From positions 1-64,000 of the forward strand of contig NZ_LSJY01000022.1 in the NCBI RefSeq assembly GCF_001556865.1: a stretch of 64,000 nt of DNA, given 5' to 3'. Within the stretch, counting starts at the first letter, position 1, and every line of letters begins with the position of its first letter. Positions 10,357-19,676 of the stretch are shown in pieces. Origin of the DNA: Sphingobium sp. CCH11-B1 (lineage in GTDB: Bacteria; Pseudomonadota; Alphaproteobacteria; Sphingomonadales; Sphingomonadaceae). The translations under genes were made by a program, and so were the position numbers. The notes beneath the pieces are model-generated. The model had not been told where the DNA came from. It saw only the letters and a list, made by a program, of their open reading frames with translations, and made no database searches.

Positions 10357-11928
10357 TCAGGGCGTCGGATCGGGCGGGGCGAGGCTTCCCTTCTGGCAAT
10401 GATAGACGATGCGCTCGTTCGGCTGCTCCGGCAGCAGGGCCGCGACATCGTTCCGCAACGTCGCGATACGCGCGAGCAGGCCGGCGTCCGCGCTGCAACC
10501 CTTCACCGGCTTGTCCTTGGTAAGCGCGCGGACCTTGTCCATCGTGTCGAGGTCGGGCAGCCAGCGCCGCACGCGCAGCGTCCCGGTGGCGGGATCGAAC
10601 TGGCTGTCGGTCACATAATTGCCTTCGTCCGGAACGCCGGTCCGCTGCCACAGCGATCCGGTGGACACATATTGGGTGCCGCCGTCCACGCATCCGCCTT
10701 CGGCCCAGTTGAAGCCGATGTCGCTGGGCTGCGACACCGTCAGGCGGCTGCGGGTGAGGTCGACCTTGCACACATTGTCGCCTGCCCAGGCGAAGGCTCC
10801 ATTGCTGGTCACGCTTCCATCCTGGGGCAGCTTCACCCGATCGTCGATGCTGGAAAAGCTGGGCTTGAGGAAAAACAGGCCAAGCGCCGCGAGCAGCATC
10901 ACGCCACCGCCCGCCAGGAACCAGGTCGACTGCTTCTCCTTGCCCTGGGAGTAGAACAGCCCGCCCGCGCCTAGGCCCAGCACCGCGAGAGCCAGCAGCA
11001 CGGCCGCGCCCGCCATCGCGTTCTCGCGCGCGGTGATGACGTCGCGCTCGGCATCGTCGCGGGCCTTCGCCAAGGCTTGGTCGCGCGCTTGACTGGCGGC
11101 CCGGTCCTTCTGTTCGCTCGCCTGCGCCTCCCGCTGGGTCAGCGAGGCTTCGGCGGCGTCGGCTTCCGCCATGGAGCGGCAGGGCACGACGGTGTGGAGC
11201 GACGATACGCCCGCCTGCCGCAGGAAGGACGCGACTTCCCGCCATGACACAGCGAAGCCGAATTCGGCGTCATTGCCGTCCGACACCGATCCGAAGCTGT
11301 TGACGCCCAGCACCCGGCCGCAATCATCCACCAGCGGACCGCCGCTATTGCCCGCCGCCAGCGGGGCGGTGTGCAGGATCGTGTCGAAGCTCTGGCTGGC
11401 GCGGCCCGACGAGATGTTGCCGCTGGTCTTCACGGTCGCAAGCGGCTCGACCAACTGTTTGAGGCCAAGGCCCTGCGCGCGGTCGACCGTGCCGGGATAG
11501 CCGATCGCGGTCACATGGCTCCCGTCGGCCACCGCCCCGGCGTAGAAGGTGCTGACCGGAAGCCGCCCTTCCTCCAGTTGGATGAGGGCAAGGTCGTTGC
11601 CCGGCGAATAGGCGATGATGCGCCCGCCATAGGTCTTCGTGCCCTCGGATGGGATCACGCCGATGACGAGGTTTTTCTCCTCGCGCGCCAGTTCGACGAC
11701 ATGGGCGTTGGTCAGCACCTTGTCCGGCGCGACCGCGAAGCCGCTGCCATGGCCCACGAAATAGGCGTCCGATCCGTCCGTCGCGACCAGCGCGACCCGC
11801 ACCACGCCGCGCGCGGCGGCGGCGATGTCCTGCTGTTCCGCACGCGAAACGGACGGCGCGGCCAGGGCGATGGCGAAGCCCATAAGGATGGCGAAGCGGC
11901 GGCGAAGGGCGTGCATAGGTTTGCGCAT
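10357..11928 (-). CDS. Secreted/membrane-anchored trypsin-like serine protease
   Basis: 523 residues. A signal peptide (cleavage near SRA-EQQ, residue 30) leads into an S1/DegP-like protease domain with a complete triad: His76 in LTNAHVVEL, Asp112 in GNDLALIQL and Ser195 in AAGNSGGPLV. A charged, Ala/Arg/Glu-rich coiled coil spans about 255-305, followed by two hydrophobic helices (about 305-326 and 334-354) and a C-terminal globular domain of about 165 residues with several cysteines that I do not recognise. No PDZ domain is seen, which distinguishes it from DegP/DegQ. The predicted layout places the protease and C-terminal domains on the same side of the membrane. Monocistronic; target unknown. 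Confidence 0.8.
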   Translation of the reverse strand: MRKPMHALRRRFAILMGFAIALAAPSVSRAEQQDIAAAARGVVRVALVATDGSDAYFVGHGSGFAVAPDKVLTNAHVVELAREEKNLVIGVIPSEGTKTYGGRIIAYSPGNDLALIQLEEGRLPVSTFYAGAVADGSHVTAIGYPGTVDRAQGLGLKQLVEPLATVKTSGNISSGRASQSFDTILHTAPLAAGNSGGPLVDDCGRVLGVNSFGSVSDGNDAEFGFAVSWREVASFLRQAGVSSLHTVVPCRSMAEADAAEASLTQREAQASEQKDRAASQARDQALAKARDDAERDVITARENAMAGAAVLLALAVLGLGAGGLFYSQGKEKQSTWFLAGGGVMLLAALGLFFLKPSFSSIDDRVKLPQDGSVTSNGAFAWAGDNVCKVDLTRSRLTVSQPSDIGFNWAEGGCVDGGTQYVSTGSLWQRTGVPDEGNYVTDSQFDPATGTLRVRRWLPDLDTMDKVRALTKDKPVKGCSADAGLLARIATLRNDVAALLPEQPNERIVYHCQKGSLAPPDPTP

Positions 11929-12049
11929 CCATATTCAAACCCGTCCGCCGTGCAATCGGGAAATGGCGGGACGCCCCACAAGGCAGGCGGGCTTTTGACC
12001 GCAATCGGCGGGAAGCGTGGCGGCCGGGCAAGGTTTATCGCATAAAGCC

Positions 12050-13102
12050 ATGACCCATATGACTCGCCTTGCGCCGCCCATGCCCGACAATGATGCCTGC
12101 TGGCAGGCCTTCCTGGCCCGCGACCGGATGATGGACGGCCGCTTTGTCGGCTGCGTCACGACGACCGGAATCTATTGCAAGCCAAGCTGCGCCGCGCGCC
12201 ACCCCCGGCGCGAAAATATGCGCTTCCAGCCCGATCCCGCGGCAGCGCGGGCGGCCGGCTTTCGCGCCTGCCTGCGCTGCCGGCCGGACGAAGTGGGACG
12301 CGACAGGCTGGCGGTGGATGCGGCCGTCGCCTTCATCCGGGCGGCAGAGGAAGTCCCGGCTCTCGGCGCCCTGGCCGCGCATGTCGGCTATGCCCCCCAT
12401 CATTTCCATCGCCTGTTCAAGCGAGAAACGGGGCTGACGCCTGCCGCCTATGCCCGCTCGCTGCGCGCCGAGCGGTTGAAGGCGGCGCTGGGGCAGGGGG
12501 GAAGCATCACCAACGCCATTTATGAAGCGGGCTATAGCGCGCCCAGTCGCGCCTATGCCGATGCGCAGCGGCATTTGGGGATGACACCCAGCGCCTGGAA
12601 GGATGGCGGGCGCGGCGCCGCGATTCGCTGGCGGGCGATCGAAACCAGCCTGGGGCCGGTTCTGGTCGCCGCGACAGAAAAGGGCCTGTGCCGCATCAGC
12701 TTTGGCGAGGGCGAGGAGGAACTGCGCGCGCATTTTCCGAAGGCCGACATATTTCCCGCCGACTCCGCGCTGGACGCGATGGCGGAGGCGGTCGCCGCGC
12801 TGGTCGAAAATCCGGCCGCGTCGCCGGACCTGCCGATGGACGTGGGCGGAACCGCGTTTCAGCAGGCGGTCTGGTCCGCGCTACGCGCGATCCCGCCCGG
12901 CGAGACGCGCAGCTACGCGCAACTGGCGGCGGCGGCGGGTCGTCCAACCGCCACCCGTGCGGCGGGCAGCGCATGCGGCGGAAACAGCCTGGCCGTTCTC
13001 ATCCCCTGCCACCGCATCCTGCGCGGCGACGGTTCGCTTGGCGGCTATGCCTGGGGCACGGATCGCAAGCGCGCCTTGTTGGATCGGGAACGGGGCAAGT
13101 GA
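12050..13102 (+). CDS. ada: Ada-type bifunctional methyltransferase/AraC regulator
   Basis: 350 residues in the E. coli Ada layout. The N-terminal zinc domain has the Cys set GCVTTTGIYCKPSCAARHP and later CLRC, which accepts methyl groups from phosphotriesters. An AraC-type helix-turn-helix follows (LGALAAHVGYAPHHFHRLFKRETG), then the O6-methylguanine-DNA methyltransferase domain with the acceptor motif IPCHRIL near the C-terminus and the preceding GGNSLAV. Methylated Ada normally activates its own gene and other alkylation repair genes. Start is uncertain: ATG at 12050, 12059 and 12080 are all in frame and none has a strong ribosome site. No alkB follows. Confidence 0.92.
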   Translation: MTHMTRLAPPMPDNDACWQAFLARDRMMDGRFVGCVTTTGIYCKPSCAARHPRRENMRFQPDPAAARAAGFRACLRCRPDEVGRDRLAVDAAVAFIRAAEEVPALGALAAHVGYAPHHFHRLFKRETGLTPAAYARSLRAERLKAALGQGGSITNAIYEAGYSAPSRAYADAQRHLGMTPSAWKDGGRGAAIRWRAIETSLGPVLVAATEKGLCRISFGEGEEELRAHFPKADIFPADSALDAMAEAVAALVENPAASPDLPMDVGGTAFQQAVWSALRAIPPGETRSYAQLAAAAGRPTATRAAGSACGGNSLAVLIPCHRILRGDGSLGGYAWGTDRKRALLDRERGK

Positions 13103-13170
13103 TGGAAATATAGCGCTTTCCATTTTGTCCGCTGTGCGCCAACCTGCATGACTGGGGGCAGGGGAAGACG

Positions 13171-14691
13171 ATGGGGAAATGGTTAAGGGCTCTGGCGGCG
13201 GCGGGGTTGATGCTCTGCGGCATGGGGAGCGCGCAGGCGGCATGGTGGCAGGCGCAGACACAGCATTTCACGGTCTATAGCGAAGGCAACGACCAGAAGC
13301 TGCGCGCCTTTGCCGAGCGGCTGGAGAAGTTCGATTTCCTGCTGCGACGGCTGACCGGTGTCACCGATCCGCAGGCGGGCGCGGCGGTGAAGGTCTACCT
13401 TTTGTCCAATGAGGACAAGGTGAAGAAGCTGGCCCGCAATCCCAATATCGCGGGTTTCTACACCACCTCGACTCGCAACGCCTTCGCCGTGCTGTCGCGC
13501 GAGGCAAAGGACGGCAGGTTCGATTTCGGCGCGGAGGAGGTGCTGTTCCACGAATATGCGCACCATTTCATGCTGCACCATTTTCCGGCCGCCTATCCCG
13601 CCTGGTATGTCGAGGGTTTCGCCGAATTCTTTTCCGTGGTGAAATTCCCGCAGGACGGGTCGATCGAATTCGGCAATGTCCCGATGGGGCGCGTTCCCGG
13701 CCTGGTGCTTGGGTCGCCCTATCCTGTGAAGAACCTGTTCGCGCGCGACGCGGACGGTCTCAGCCTGCGCGACGGGGACCGTTATTACGGCACCGCCTGG
13801 CTGCTCACCCATTATTATCAATATAACAAGACCGGGCGCCGGGCGGAAATCCAGCATTATCTGGACGATGTGGCCAAGGGCGTCCCCAACCTGCAGCCGG
13901 ACAGCTACTTTGCCGGCGGCCTCAACGGGCTGGAAAAAGACCTCAAGGCCTATATGCGGCATCGCCTGTCCGCGTCGAAATTCGCCAGCAGCGAAATGAC
14001 GATCGGCGCGATCGACGTGCAGCCGGTCGAGGCGTCGCGTGCCGCGCTGATCGAGGACGAACTGCGCCTGATCAATCGGCCGTCGACAGAGGATCTGCCG
14101 GGCATTGTCACCGCCATCCGCGCGACCGCCGCTCGCTATCCCGGCAGCGCCTATGCCCTCGCGCTGCTCGCCGAGGCGGAATGGGCGGCCGAACAGCAGG
14201 ACGCGGCGCTTGCCGATGCCGACCGGGCGATCGCCATCGATGCGCAGTCCACGCGCGCCCATGCGGTGCGGGCGCGCGTCCTGCTCGACCGGGCGCAGGT
14301 AAGCGACAAGGCGGAGGATTGGAAGGCGGCGCTCGGCGCCATCGTGCGCGCCAACTGGGCGGACACGGAGGATCCGGTGCCGCTCGACCTCTTCTACCGC
14401 TACCATGCGATGCGCGGCGGCAAGATGCCGCAGGTCGGTTATGACGGTTTGCGAAAGGCGTTCAGCCTGTTGCCGCAAAACCCGTCCTATCGAATGACGC
14501 TCGCCCACGCGTTGTCGGTCCGCGGCGATTATGCGGAGGCGTCCGCGCTGCTCGATCCCATCGCCTATTCGCCGCACGGCTCCGACATGCGGAACGTGGC
14601 GCTCAAGCTGAAGGCGGAACTGGACGAGCAGGCGGCGCAGAAGGCGGTCACGGCCGGGGCGAAGGCCGGAAGTCCCGCACCCGCGTCATGA
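13171..14691 (+). CDS. Exported DUF1570-like gluzincin with TPR-type C-terminus
   Basis: 506 residues. Signal peptide of 23 residues ending AQA-AWW. The N-terminal half carries a zinc-protease signature, HEYAH at 127-131 with a downstream EGFAEFF (149-155) giving a candidate third ligand, the arrangement of gluzincin/DUF1570 peptidases. The C-terminal half (about 320-480) is helical and resembles tetratricopeptide repeats (YPGSAYALALLAEAEWA, AALADADRAIAIDAQS). An AGGGGAAG sequence precedes the start. Probably a periplasmic peptidase or peptidase-like binding protein. Its 3' end overlaps the convergent DUF1289 gene by 44 nt. Confidence 0.75.
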   Translation: MGKWLRALAAAGLMLCGMGSAQAAWWQAQTQHFTVYSEGNDQKLRAFAERLEKFDFLLRRLTGVTDPQAGAAVKVYLLSNEDKVKKLARNPNIAGFYTTSTRNAFAVLSREAKDGRFDFGAEEVLFHEYAHHFMLHHFPAAYPAWYVEGFAEFFSVVKFPQDGSIEFGNVPMGRVPGLVLGSPYPVKNLFARDADGLSLRDGDRYYGTAWLLTHYYQYNKTGRRAEIQHYLDDVAKGVPNLQPDSYFAGGLNGLEKDLKAYMRHRLSASKFASSEMTIGAIDVQPVEASRAALIEDELRLINRPSTEDLPGIVTAIRATAARYPGSAYALALLAEAEWAAEQQDAALADADRAIAIDAQSTRAHAVRARVLLDRAQVSDKAEDWKAALGAIVRANWADTEDPVPLDLFYRYHAMRGGKMPQVGYDGLRKAFSLLPQNPSYRMTLAHALSVRGDYAEASALLDPIAYSPHGSDMRNVALKLKAELDEQAAQKAVTAGAKAGSPAPAS

Positions 14692-14827
14692 CGACGGCGC
14701 GCTGCGCGTCCGTCATGCTGCGCCAGTGGACGATCTCTTCCATCGTCCGCCCGCATCCCGTGCATGTCCGGCGTCCGGCGTCGAGCGCGCAGAGGTTGCG
14801 GCAAGGGGTGGGGAGCGGCGTCGTCAT
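14648..14827 (-). CDS. DUF1289 small cysteine-rich protein
   Basis: 59 residues with the DUF1289 signature PCRNLCALDAGRRTCTGCGR followed by TMEEIVHWRSMTD. The four cysteines probably bind a metal; function is unknown. The ATG shares one base with the priA stop codon (TGATG arrangement), implying translational coupling with priA. Start at 14827 is chosen over an upstream in-frame start because the conserved motif begins ten residues later. Confidence 0.85.
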   Translation of the reverse strand: MTTPLPTPCRNLCALDAGRRTCTGCGRTMEEIVHWRSMTDAQRAVVMTRVRDFRPSPRP

Positions 14828-16995
14828 CACATGAAACTGTAGGGATCGACGTCCACCGCGACGCGCGTGCCCGATTTCCAGGCGAGATTGCCCAGCCATT
14901 CGCGGATCGCGCCCTGCACGTCCACCTGCCGGCTGGCATGGATCAGCAGCCTGTGCCGGTGCCGCCCCCGCAGCACGGATAGCGGCGCGGGCGCCGGGCC
15001 ATAGACGCGCATCCCGTCGATCACAGGCGCGGACTTGCCGATCAGCCGCGCGGTCTGCGCCGCCTCGTCCGCATCCTCGCTCGACACGATGATCGCGGCG
15101 AATCGGCCGAACGGCGGGGCGTTCGCGCGCCGCCGATTCTCCGTCTCGACATCGTAGAAGCGCGCGCTGTCGCCATCGATCAGCGCCTTGATGACCTCGC
15201 TTTCTGGCATCCGCGTCTGGATATAGACCCGGCCCGGCTTCTCGCCCCGGCCCGCGCGCCCCGCCACCTGAACGATCTGCTGGAAAGTCCGCTCCGCCGC
15301 GCGCAGGTCCCCGCCTTCAAGGCCCAGGTCGGCGTCGATCACGCCTACCAGCGTCAGGTTGGGGAAATGATAGCCCTTCGTAACCAGCTGCGTGCCGATG
15401 ATGATGTCCACATCGCCCGCCTCCACCGACTTCACGAAATCGGCGACCCTGGCCGGCGACCAAAGCGTGTCGGACGTGACGATGGCGGTGCGCGCGTCGG
15501 GCCAGAGCGCCTTCACCTCGTCCGCGATTCGCTCGACGCCCGGACCGCAGGCGACCAGCGAATCCTCCTCCTTGCATTCCGGGCAATGGCGGGGAGCAGG
15601 CGTCACATGGCCGCAATGGTGGCAGGCGAGCCGATGGGTGAGGCGATGTTCGACCATCCATGCCGTGCAGTTGGGGCATTGGAAGCGATAGCCGCAATGA
15701 CGGCAGAGCGTCAGCGGCGCATAGCCGCGCCGATTGAGGAAAAGCAGGCTCTGCTCGCCTTTCGAGCGCGTCTCGTCGATCGCCTTCACCAGTTCGGGCG
15801 CGATCCAGCGGCCCCGCTCGGGCGGATCGGTCAGCAGGTTGATGCCATGGATGTCGGGCATCTCCGCCCCGCCATAGCGCGATGGCAGCTTGATCTCGGC
15901 ATAGCGGCCCAGCTCCACCTGATGCCGAGTCTCGATCGCGGGGGTTGCGGACGCCAGGATCACCGGGAATTTTTCGATGAGGCCGCGCATCACCGCCACG
16001 TCGCGGGCGTGGTAGTGGACGCCGTCCTCCTGCTTGAAGCTTGCCTCATGCGCTTCGTCCACGACGATGAGGCCAAGGTTCGGATAGGGAAGGAACAGGG
16101 CGGAGCGCGCGCCTACGAGCACCTGCGCCTGGCCGCTGGCGATGGCGCGCCATGCCCTGCGCCGCTCGCTCTGGCGCAGGCCGCTGTGCCAGTTGACGGG
16201 AATTGTGCCGAAGCGCTTCTCGAACCGTTCCAGAAAAGGTTCGGTCAGTGCGATTTCCGGCAGCAGCACCAGGACCTGCCGGTCCGATCGGATCGCAGCG
16301 GCGATCGCCTCGAAATAGACTTCCGTCTTGCCCGATCCGGTTACACCGTCGAGCAGGAAGGGCGCGAAGTCATGCGCCCGCACCGCATCGGCCATCCGGG
16401 TGGCGGCGGCGGCCTGCGCATCGGACAAGGTGGGCGGCGCATGGTCGGGATCGGGCATGGGGAAGGGCGTATCGACGCTGACTTCCACCGGCTCGAAGAT
16501 GTCCTGTTTGATGAGGCCGCGGATCACCGCGTCGCTTACCCCACCGATCATCGCGAGTTCGCGGATCAATCCCTGCCGCTCGCCGATTCGTTCAAGCGCC
16601 TGCGCGCGCTGCTCTGTCATGCGGTCGGGCACCGCACCGGTCGCCCGATATTCGATCACCGTGCGCGCGCCTTCCAGCGCCGACATGGAGGACAACGCCA
16701 TGCGCAGCACGGCGGCGGGCGGCGACAGATAATAATCCGCCGTCCATTCGATCAGCCGGCGCAGCGGCTCGGGGAGGGGCGGCGCGTCCACCACTTCCAG
16801 CAGGTTGCGCAGGCGATTGTCCCCCACAGCGTCCACATCGGGGAAGCTATCCTCTTCCCATACCACGCCGATCAGCTGGCGCGGTCCCAGCGGCGCGACG
16901 ACGATGCTGCCCGGTTCCACCCGCATCCCGTGGGGCACGCGATAGTCCAGGGGGCCAAGGGCGGCGTTGAGCAGGAGGACACGGGCGCGGGACAT
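14827..16995 (-). CDS. priA: Primosomal protein N', replication restart helicase
   Basis: About 722 residues. PriA restarts stalled replication forks by unwinding and by loading the replicative helicase. Walker A is GVTGSGKTEVYFEAI, the DEAH box is VVDEAHEASFKQEDG, and a zinc-binding insert has CRHCGYRFQCPNC and later CHHCGHVTPAPRHCPEC. Helicase motifs GTQLVTKGYHFPNL and QVAGRAGRGEKPGRVYIQT are also intact. The start at 16995 (MSRARVLLLNAALGPLDYRV) has a G-rich site 6 nt upstream; an ATG four codons earlier is possible. Upstream, fsa is divergent. Confidence 0.95.
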   Translation of the reverse strand: MSRARVLLLNAALGPLDYRVPHGMRVEPGSIVVAPLGPRQLIGVVWEEDSFPDVDAVGDNRLRNLLEVVDAPPLPEPLRRLIEWTADYYLSPPAAVLRMALSSMSALEGARTVIEYRATGAVPDRMTEQRAQALERIGERQGLIRELAMIGGVSDAVIRGLIKQDIFEPVEVSVDTPFPMPDPDHAPPTLSDAQAAAATRMADAVRAHDFAPFLLDGVTGSGKTEVYFEAIAAAIRSDRQVLVLLPEIALTEPFLERFEKRFGTIPVNWHSGLRQSERRRAWRAIASGQAQVLVGARSALFLPYPNLGLIVVDEAHEASFKQEDGVHYHARDVAVMRGLIEKFPVILASATPAIETRHQVELGRYAEIKLPSRYGGAEMPDIHGINLLTDPPERGRWIAPELVKAIDETRSKGEQSLLFLNRRGYAPLTLCRHCGYRFQCPNCTAWMVEHRLTHRLACHHCGHVTPAPRHCPECKEEDSLVACGPGVERIADEVKALWPDARTAIVTSDTLWSPARVADFVKSVEAGDVDIIIGTQLVTKGYHFPNLTLVGVIDADLGLEGGDLRAAERTFQQIVQVAGRAGRGEKPGRVYIQTRMPESEVIKALIDGDSARFYDVETENRRRANAPPFGRFAAIIVSSEDADEAAQTARLIGKSAPVIDGMRVYGPAPAPLSVLRGRHRHRLLIHASRQVDVQGAIREWLGNLAWKSGTRVAVDVDPYSFM

Positions 16996-17079
16996 TTGCG
17001 ACCCCATGTAGGACAGCAGGGGCGGGGGACGCTATAGGCGCAGCCAACGAATCACTTTTCCGCGCGAGGGGAGCATCCC

Positions 17080-17733
17080 ATGAAATTCTTCGTCGATACC
17101 GCAGACATCGCCGAAATCCGTGAGCTGGAGGCTACCGGCCTGCTCGACGGCGTCACCACCAATCCGACCCTGATCCACAAATCGGGCCGCAAGTTCCTGG
17201 AAGTGATCGAGGAAATCTGCGGGGCGGTGGACGGTCCCGTTTCGGCCGAAGTCGTCGCGCTCGACCATGAGACGATGATGAAGGAAGCCGAAATCCTGCG
17301 GAAGATCGCGGACAATGTCTGCATCAAGGTGCCGCTGACCATCGATGGCCTCAAGACCTGCAAGGCGCTGACCGGTGAGGGGACCAAGGTCAATGTCACC
17401 CTTTGCTTCTCCGCCAACCAGGCGCTGCTGGCGGCCAAGGCGGGCGCGACCTTCATCTCGCCCTTCGTCGGCCGGCATGACGACAATGGCTTCGACGGCC
17501 TCCAACTGATCGAGGATATTCGCCTCATCTACGACAATTACAGCTTCAAGACGGAAATTCTGGCTGCCTCGCTGCGCCACCCCATCCATGTGCTCGACTG
17601 CGCGAAGATCGGCGCGGACGTCATCACCGCGCCGCCCGCCGTCATCAAGATGCTGTCCAAGCATGTGCTGACCGACAAGGGCCTCGACGCGTTCGCCGCC
17701 GACTGGGCGAAGACGGGGCAGACAATCCTTTGA
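17080..17733 (+). CDS. fsa: Fructose-6-phosphate aldolase / small transaldolase
   Basis: 217 residues, the size of the short transaldolase/FSA family. [36 protein letters not shown] is the classic N-terminus and VCIKVPLT carries the Schiff-base lysine (Lys86). The family either cleaves fructose 6-phosphate or carries out transaldolase exchange in the pentose phosphate pathway; sequence alone does not decide. AGGGGAG lies 6 nt before the ATG. Divergent from priA. Confidence 0.92.
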   Translation: MKFFVDTADIAEIRELEATGLLDGVTTNPTLIHKSGRKFLEVIEEICGAVDGPVSAEVVALDHETMMKEAEILRKIADNVCIKVPLTIDGLKTCKALTGEGTKVNVTLCFSANQALLAAKAGATFISPFVGRHDDNGFDGLQLIEDIRLIYDNYSFKTEILAASLRHPIHVLDCAKIGADVITAPPAVIKMLSKHVLTDKGLDAFAADWAKTGQTIL

Positions 17734-17743
17734 TCGGGCGCCG

Positions 17744-17764
17744 GGCGGGCCGTTTCGGCCCGCC
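17744..17764 (+). terminator. Possible hairpin terminator after fsa
   Basis: GGCGGGCCG and CGGCCCGCC form a perfect 9-bp stem with a TTT loop just after the fsa stop. There is no T-run, so it may be only a 3' stabilising hairpin. Confidence 0.4.
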
Positions 17765-17775
17765 TGCGTGACGGA

Positions 17776-17852
17776 TGGCGACCCCGGCAGGATTCGAACC
17801 TGCGACCATTCGCTTAGAAGGCGAATGCTCTATCCAACTGAGCTACGGGGCC
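17776..17852 (-). tRNA. tRNA-Arg(UCU)
   Basis: A 77-nt tRNA with encoded CCA. The acceptor stem GGCCCCG pairs with CGGGGTC, the D-arm contains AGCTCAGTTGGATAGAGC, and the T-arm reads GCAGGTTCGAATCCTGC. The anticodon loop is CTTCTAA, giving anticodon TCT (UCU), which reads AGA/AGG arginine codons. All stems close. Confidence 0.97.
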
Positions 17853-17921
17853 GTGCACCGGTCCCGATAGCGGGCGATGCCGGTGCTTGCAATCGCCCGG
17901 CCAGCCGATAAGCATGGCGGC

Positions 17922-18644
17922 ATGAGCGAAGGGGCGGTTCAAAGGGTCGATGCTGGCGCGCTAGGCGCGCGGCCGCTGCGCTATTATGATTTCTTCATGG
18001 CGGCCTTCGTCGCCATCCTGCTGCTGTCGAACCTGATCGGGGCGGCGAAGCTCTCGACGGTCGGCGGCTTCACCTTCGGCGCTGGCATTCTCTTTTTTCC
18101 GCTGGGCTATGTCATCGGCGACGTGCTGACGGAAGTCTATGGCTATGCCCGCGCCCGGCGCTGCGTCTGGGCGGGCTTTGGCGCGATGCTGTTCATGGCG
18201 TTGATGAGCTGGGTGGTCGTCGCCCTGCCGCCAGCGGACGGCTGGCCCGACCAGCGGGCCTATGAGGCGGTTTTCGGCAGCACATGGCGCATCGTCTTCG
18301 CCTCGCTCATCGCCTTCTGGGCGGGCGAGTTCGCCAACAGTTTCGTCCTCGCCCGGATGAAGCTGCTGACGCAGGGCCGGCATCTCTGGATGCGCACCAT
18401 CGGCTCGACGGTCGTTGGGCAGGGGGTGGACAGCCTGCTCTTCTACCCGCTTGCCTTCCTCGGCAACTGGACGACCGCGCAGGTGCTGGTCGTGATGGTC
18501 ACCAATTGGGCGATGAAGGTCGCTTGGGAAGCGCTGCTGACGCCGGTCACCTACGCCGTGGTGAACGCTCTCAAGAAGCGCGAGGGGCTGGACGTTTATG
18601 ACGCCGGCACCGACTTCACCCCCTTCCGCGCCCGGCTATCCTGA
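17922..18644 (+). CDS. VUT/YhhQ-family queuosine-precursor transporter
   Basis: About 240 residues with six hydrophobic segments. LLLSNLIGAAKLSTVGGFTFGAGILFFPLGYVIGDVLTEVYGY is the family hallmark, followed by ANSFVLARMKLLTQGRHLWMRTIGSTVVGQGVDSLLFYPLAF. Members import queuine or preQ1 for tRNA modification. ATG 17922 is preferred over the in-frame ATG at 17877 because the conserved part starts about 18 residues later and the upstream one sits against the tRNA gene; neither has a clear ribosome site. The divergent neighbour is a tRNA-Arg. Confidence 0.88.
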   Translation: MSEGAVQRVDAGALGARPLRYYDFFMAAFVAILLLSNLIGAAKLSTVGGFTFGAGILFFPLGYVIGDVLTEVYGYARARRCVWAGFGAMLFMALMSWVVVALPPADGWPDQRAYEAVFGSTWRIVFASLIAFWAGEFANSFVLARMKLLTQGRHLWMRTIGSTVVGQGVDSLLFYPLAFLGNWTTAQVLVVMVTNWAMKVAWEALLTPVTYAVVNALKKREGLDVYDAGTDFTPFRARLS

Positions 18645-18707
18645 AATTTTCGCGGCTTGCCGCACCGATAAGGCCATATTTACCACTTTCCCGGCAAAGC
18701 GCCTTGG

Positions 18708-19676
18708 ATGAGCAGGCATTGGCACGATCAATTTGGCGCGGTCGCGCAGGGGCAGGATGTCGAACAGCTGGCGCGGGATATCGCGGCCCAAAGCTATGGC
18801 GTGGTCGAAGCCGAACTCGCCCGCGCCCGCCGCCGTTTCGACGCGACATTCCATCACGCGCCGGTGGGGATGGCGCATGTCGCGCTGGACGGCAGCTTCC
18901 TGCTGGTCAACCCACGCTTCTGCGCCATCAGCGGCTATGATGCCGACACGCTGCTCCGTACCGGATTCCAGCAGATCACGCATCCTGACGATCTCAATGC
19001 CGACGAAGCGCTGCTCGCCCAGCTGAACGCGGGCGAGCTGCCGCGATATTCTATGGAAAAGCGGTACATCCGGCCGGACGGCACGATCATCTGGGTCAGG
19101 TTGACCGTGGCCATGGCGCGGGATGAGGCCGGCGAACCGGAGCTCTACGTCGCTGTCATCGAGGATCTTTCGGAATTGCGGCAGGCGAGTTTCGAGGCGA
19201 TCCACGATCCGCTGACGGGGCTGCTCAACCGGCGCGGCTTCGCGTCCCGTGCGCGCAACCGGCTGGGCGCGGCGGGCGCGTCGCTGCCGCCCTGCCTCCT
19301 CTTTCTTGACCTGGACGGGTTCAAGCAGCTCAATGATCGGGAAGGGCATGGCGCGGGGGACGCCTGCCTGATCGACGTCGCCGGACTGCTGCGCGAGGGA
19401 GCGGGCGAAGGCGACCTCATCGCCCGGCTGGGCGGCGACGAATTCGTCCTGTTGATGCTCGACGCGGATGCGGGCAGCGCGCGCTCCCGCGCGGAACGGC
19501 TTTGCGACGCTCTCGCCCGGTGCAACTGGGACATCACAGGGAGCATCGGCCTCGCCGTTGCGGAGGCGGACGATCGGGAACTCGATGGCCTTATCGCGCG
19601 GGCCGACACGGCGATGCTGGCCGCCAAGCGCATGGGCAAGAATCAGGTTCAGGTCGCGGCGTCCGCGTCGCGATAG
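18708..19676 (+). CDS. PAS-GGDEF diguanylate cyclase
   Basis: 322 residues, no membrane segment. A PAS domain at about 43-150 ([21 protein letters not shown] to [10 protein letters not shown], including the PAC part) is followed by a GGDEF domain beginning [12 protein letters not shown] with the active-site LGGDEFVLL. It should make c-di-GMP from GTP. The product-inhibition I-site (RxxD, five residues before GGDEF) is GEGD here, so the Arg is missing. No EAL domain. The 3' end overlaps convergent truA by 28 nt. Confidence 0.9.
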   Translation: MSRHWHDQFGAVAQGQDVEQLARDIAAQSYGVVEAELARARRRFDATFHHAPVGMAHVALDGSFLLVNPRFCAISGYDADTLLRTGFQQITHPDDLNADEALLAQLNAGELPRYSMEKRYIRPDGTIIWVRLTVAMARDEAGEPELYVAVIEDLSELRQASFEAIHDPLTGLLNRRGFASRARNRLGAAGASLPPCLLFLDLDGFKQLNDREGHGAGDACLIDVAGLLREGAGEGDLIARLGGDEFVLLMLDADAGSARSRAERLCDALARCNWDITGSIGLAVAEADDRELDGLIARADTAMLAAKRMGKNQVQVAASASR

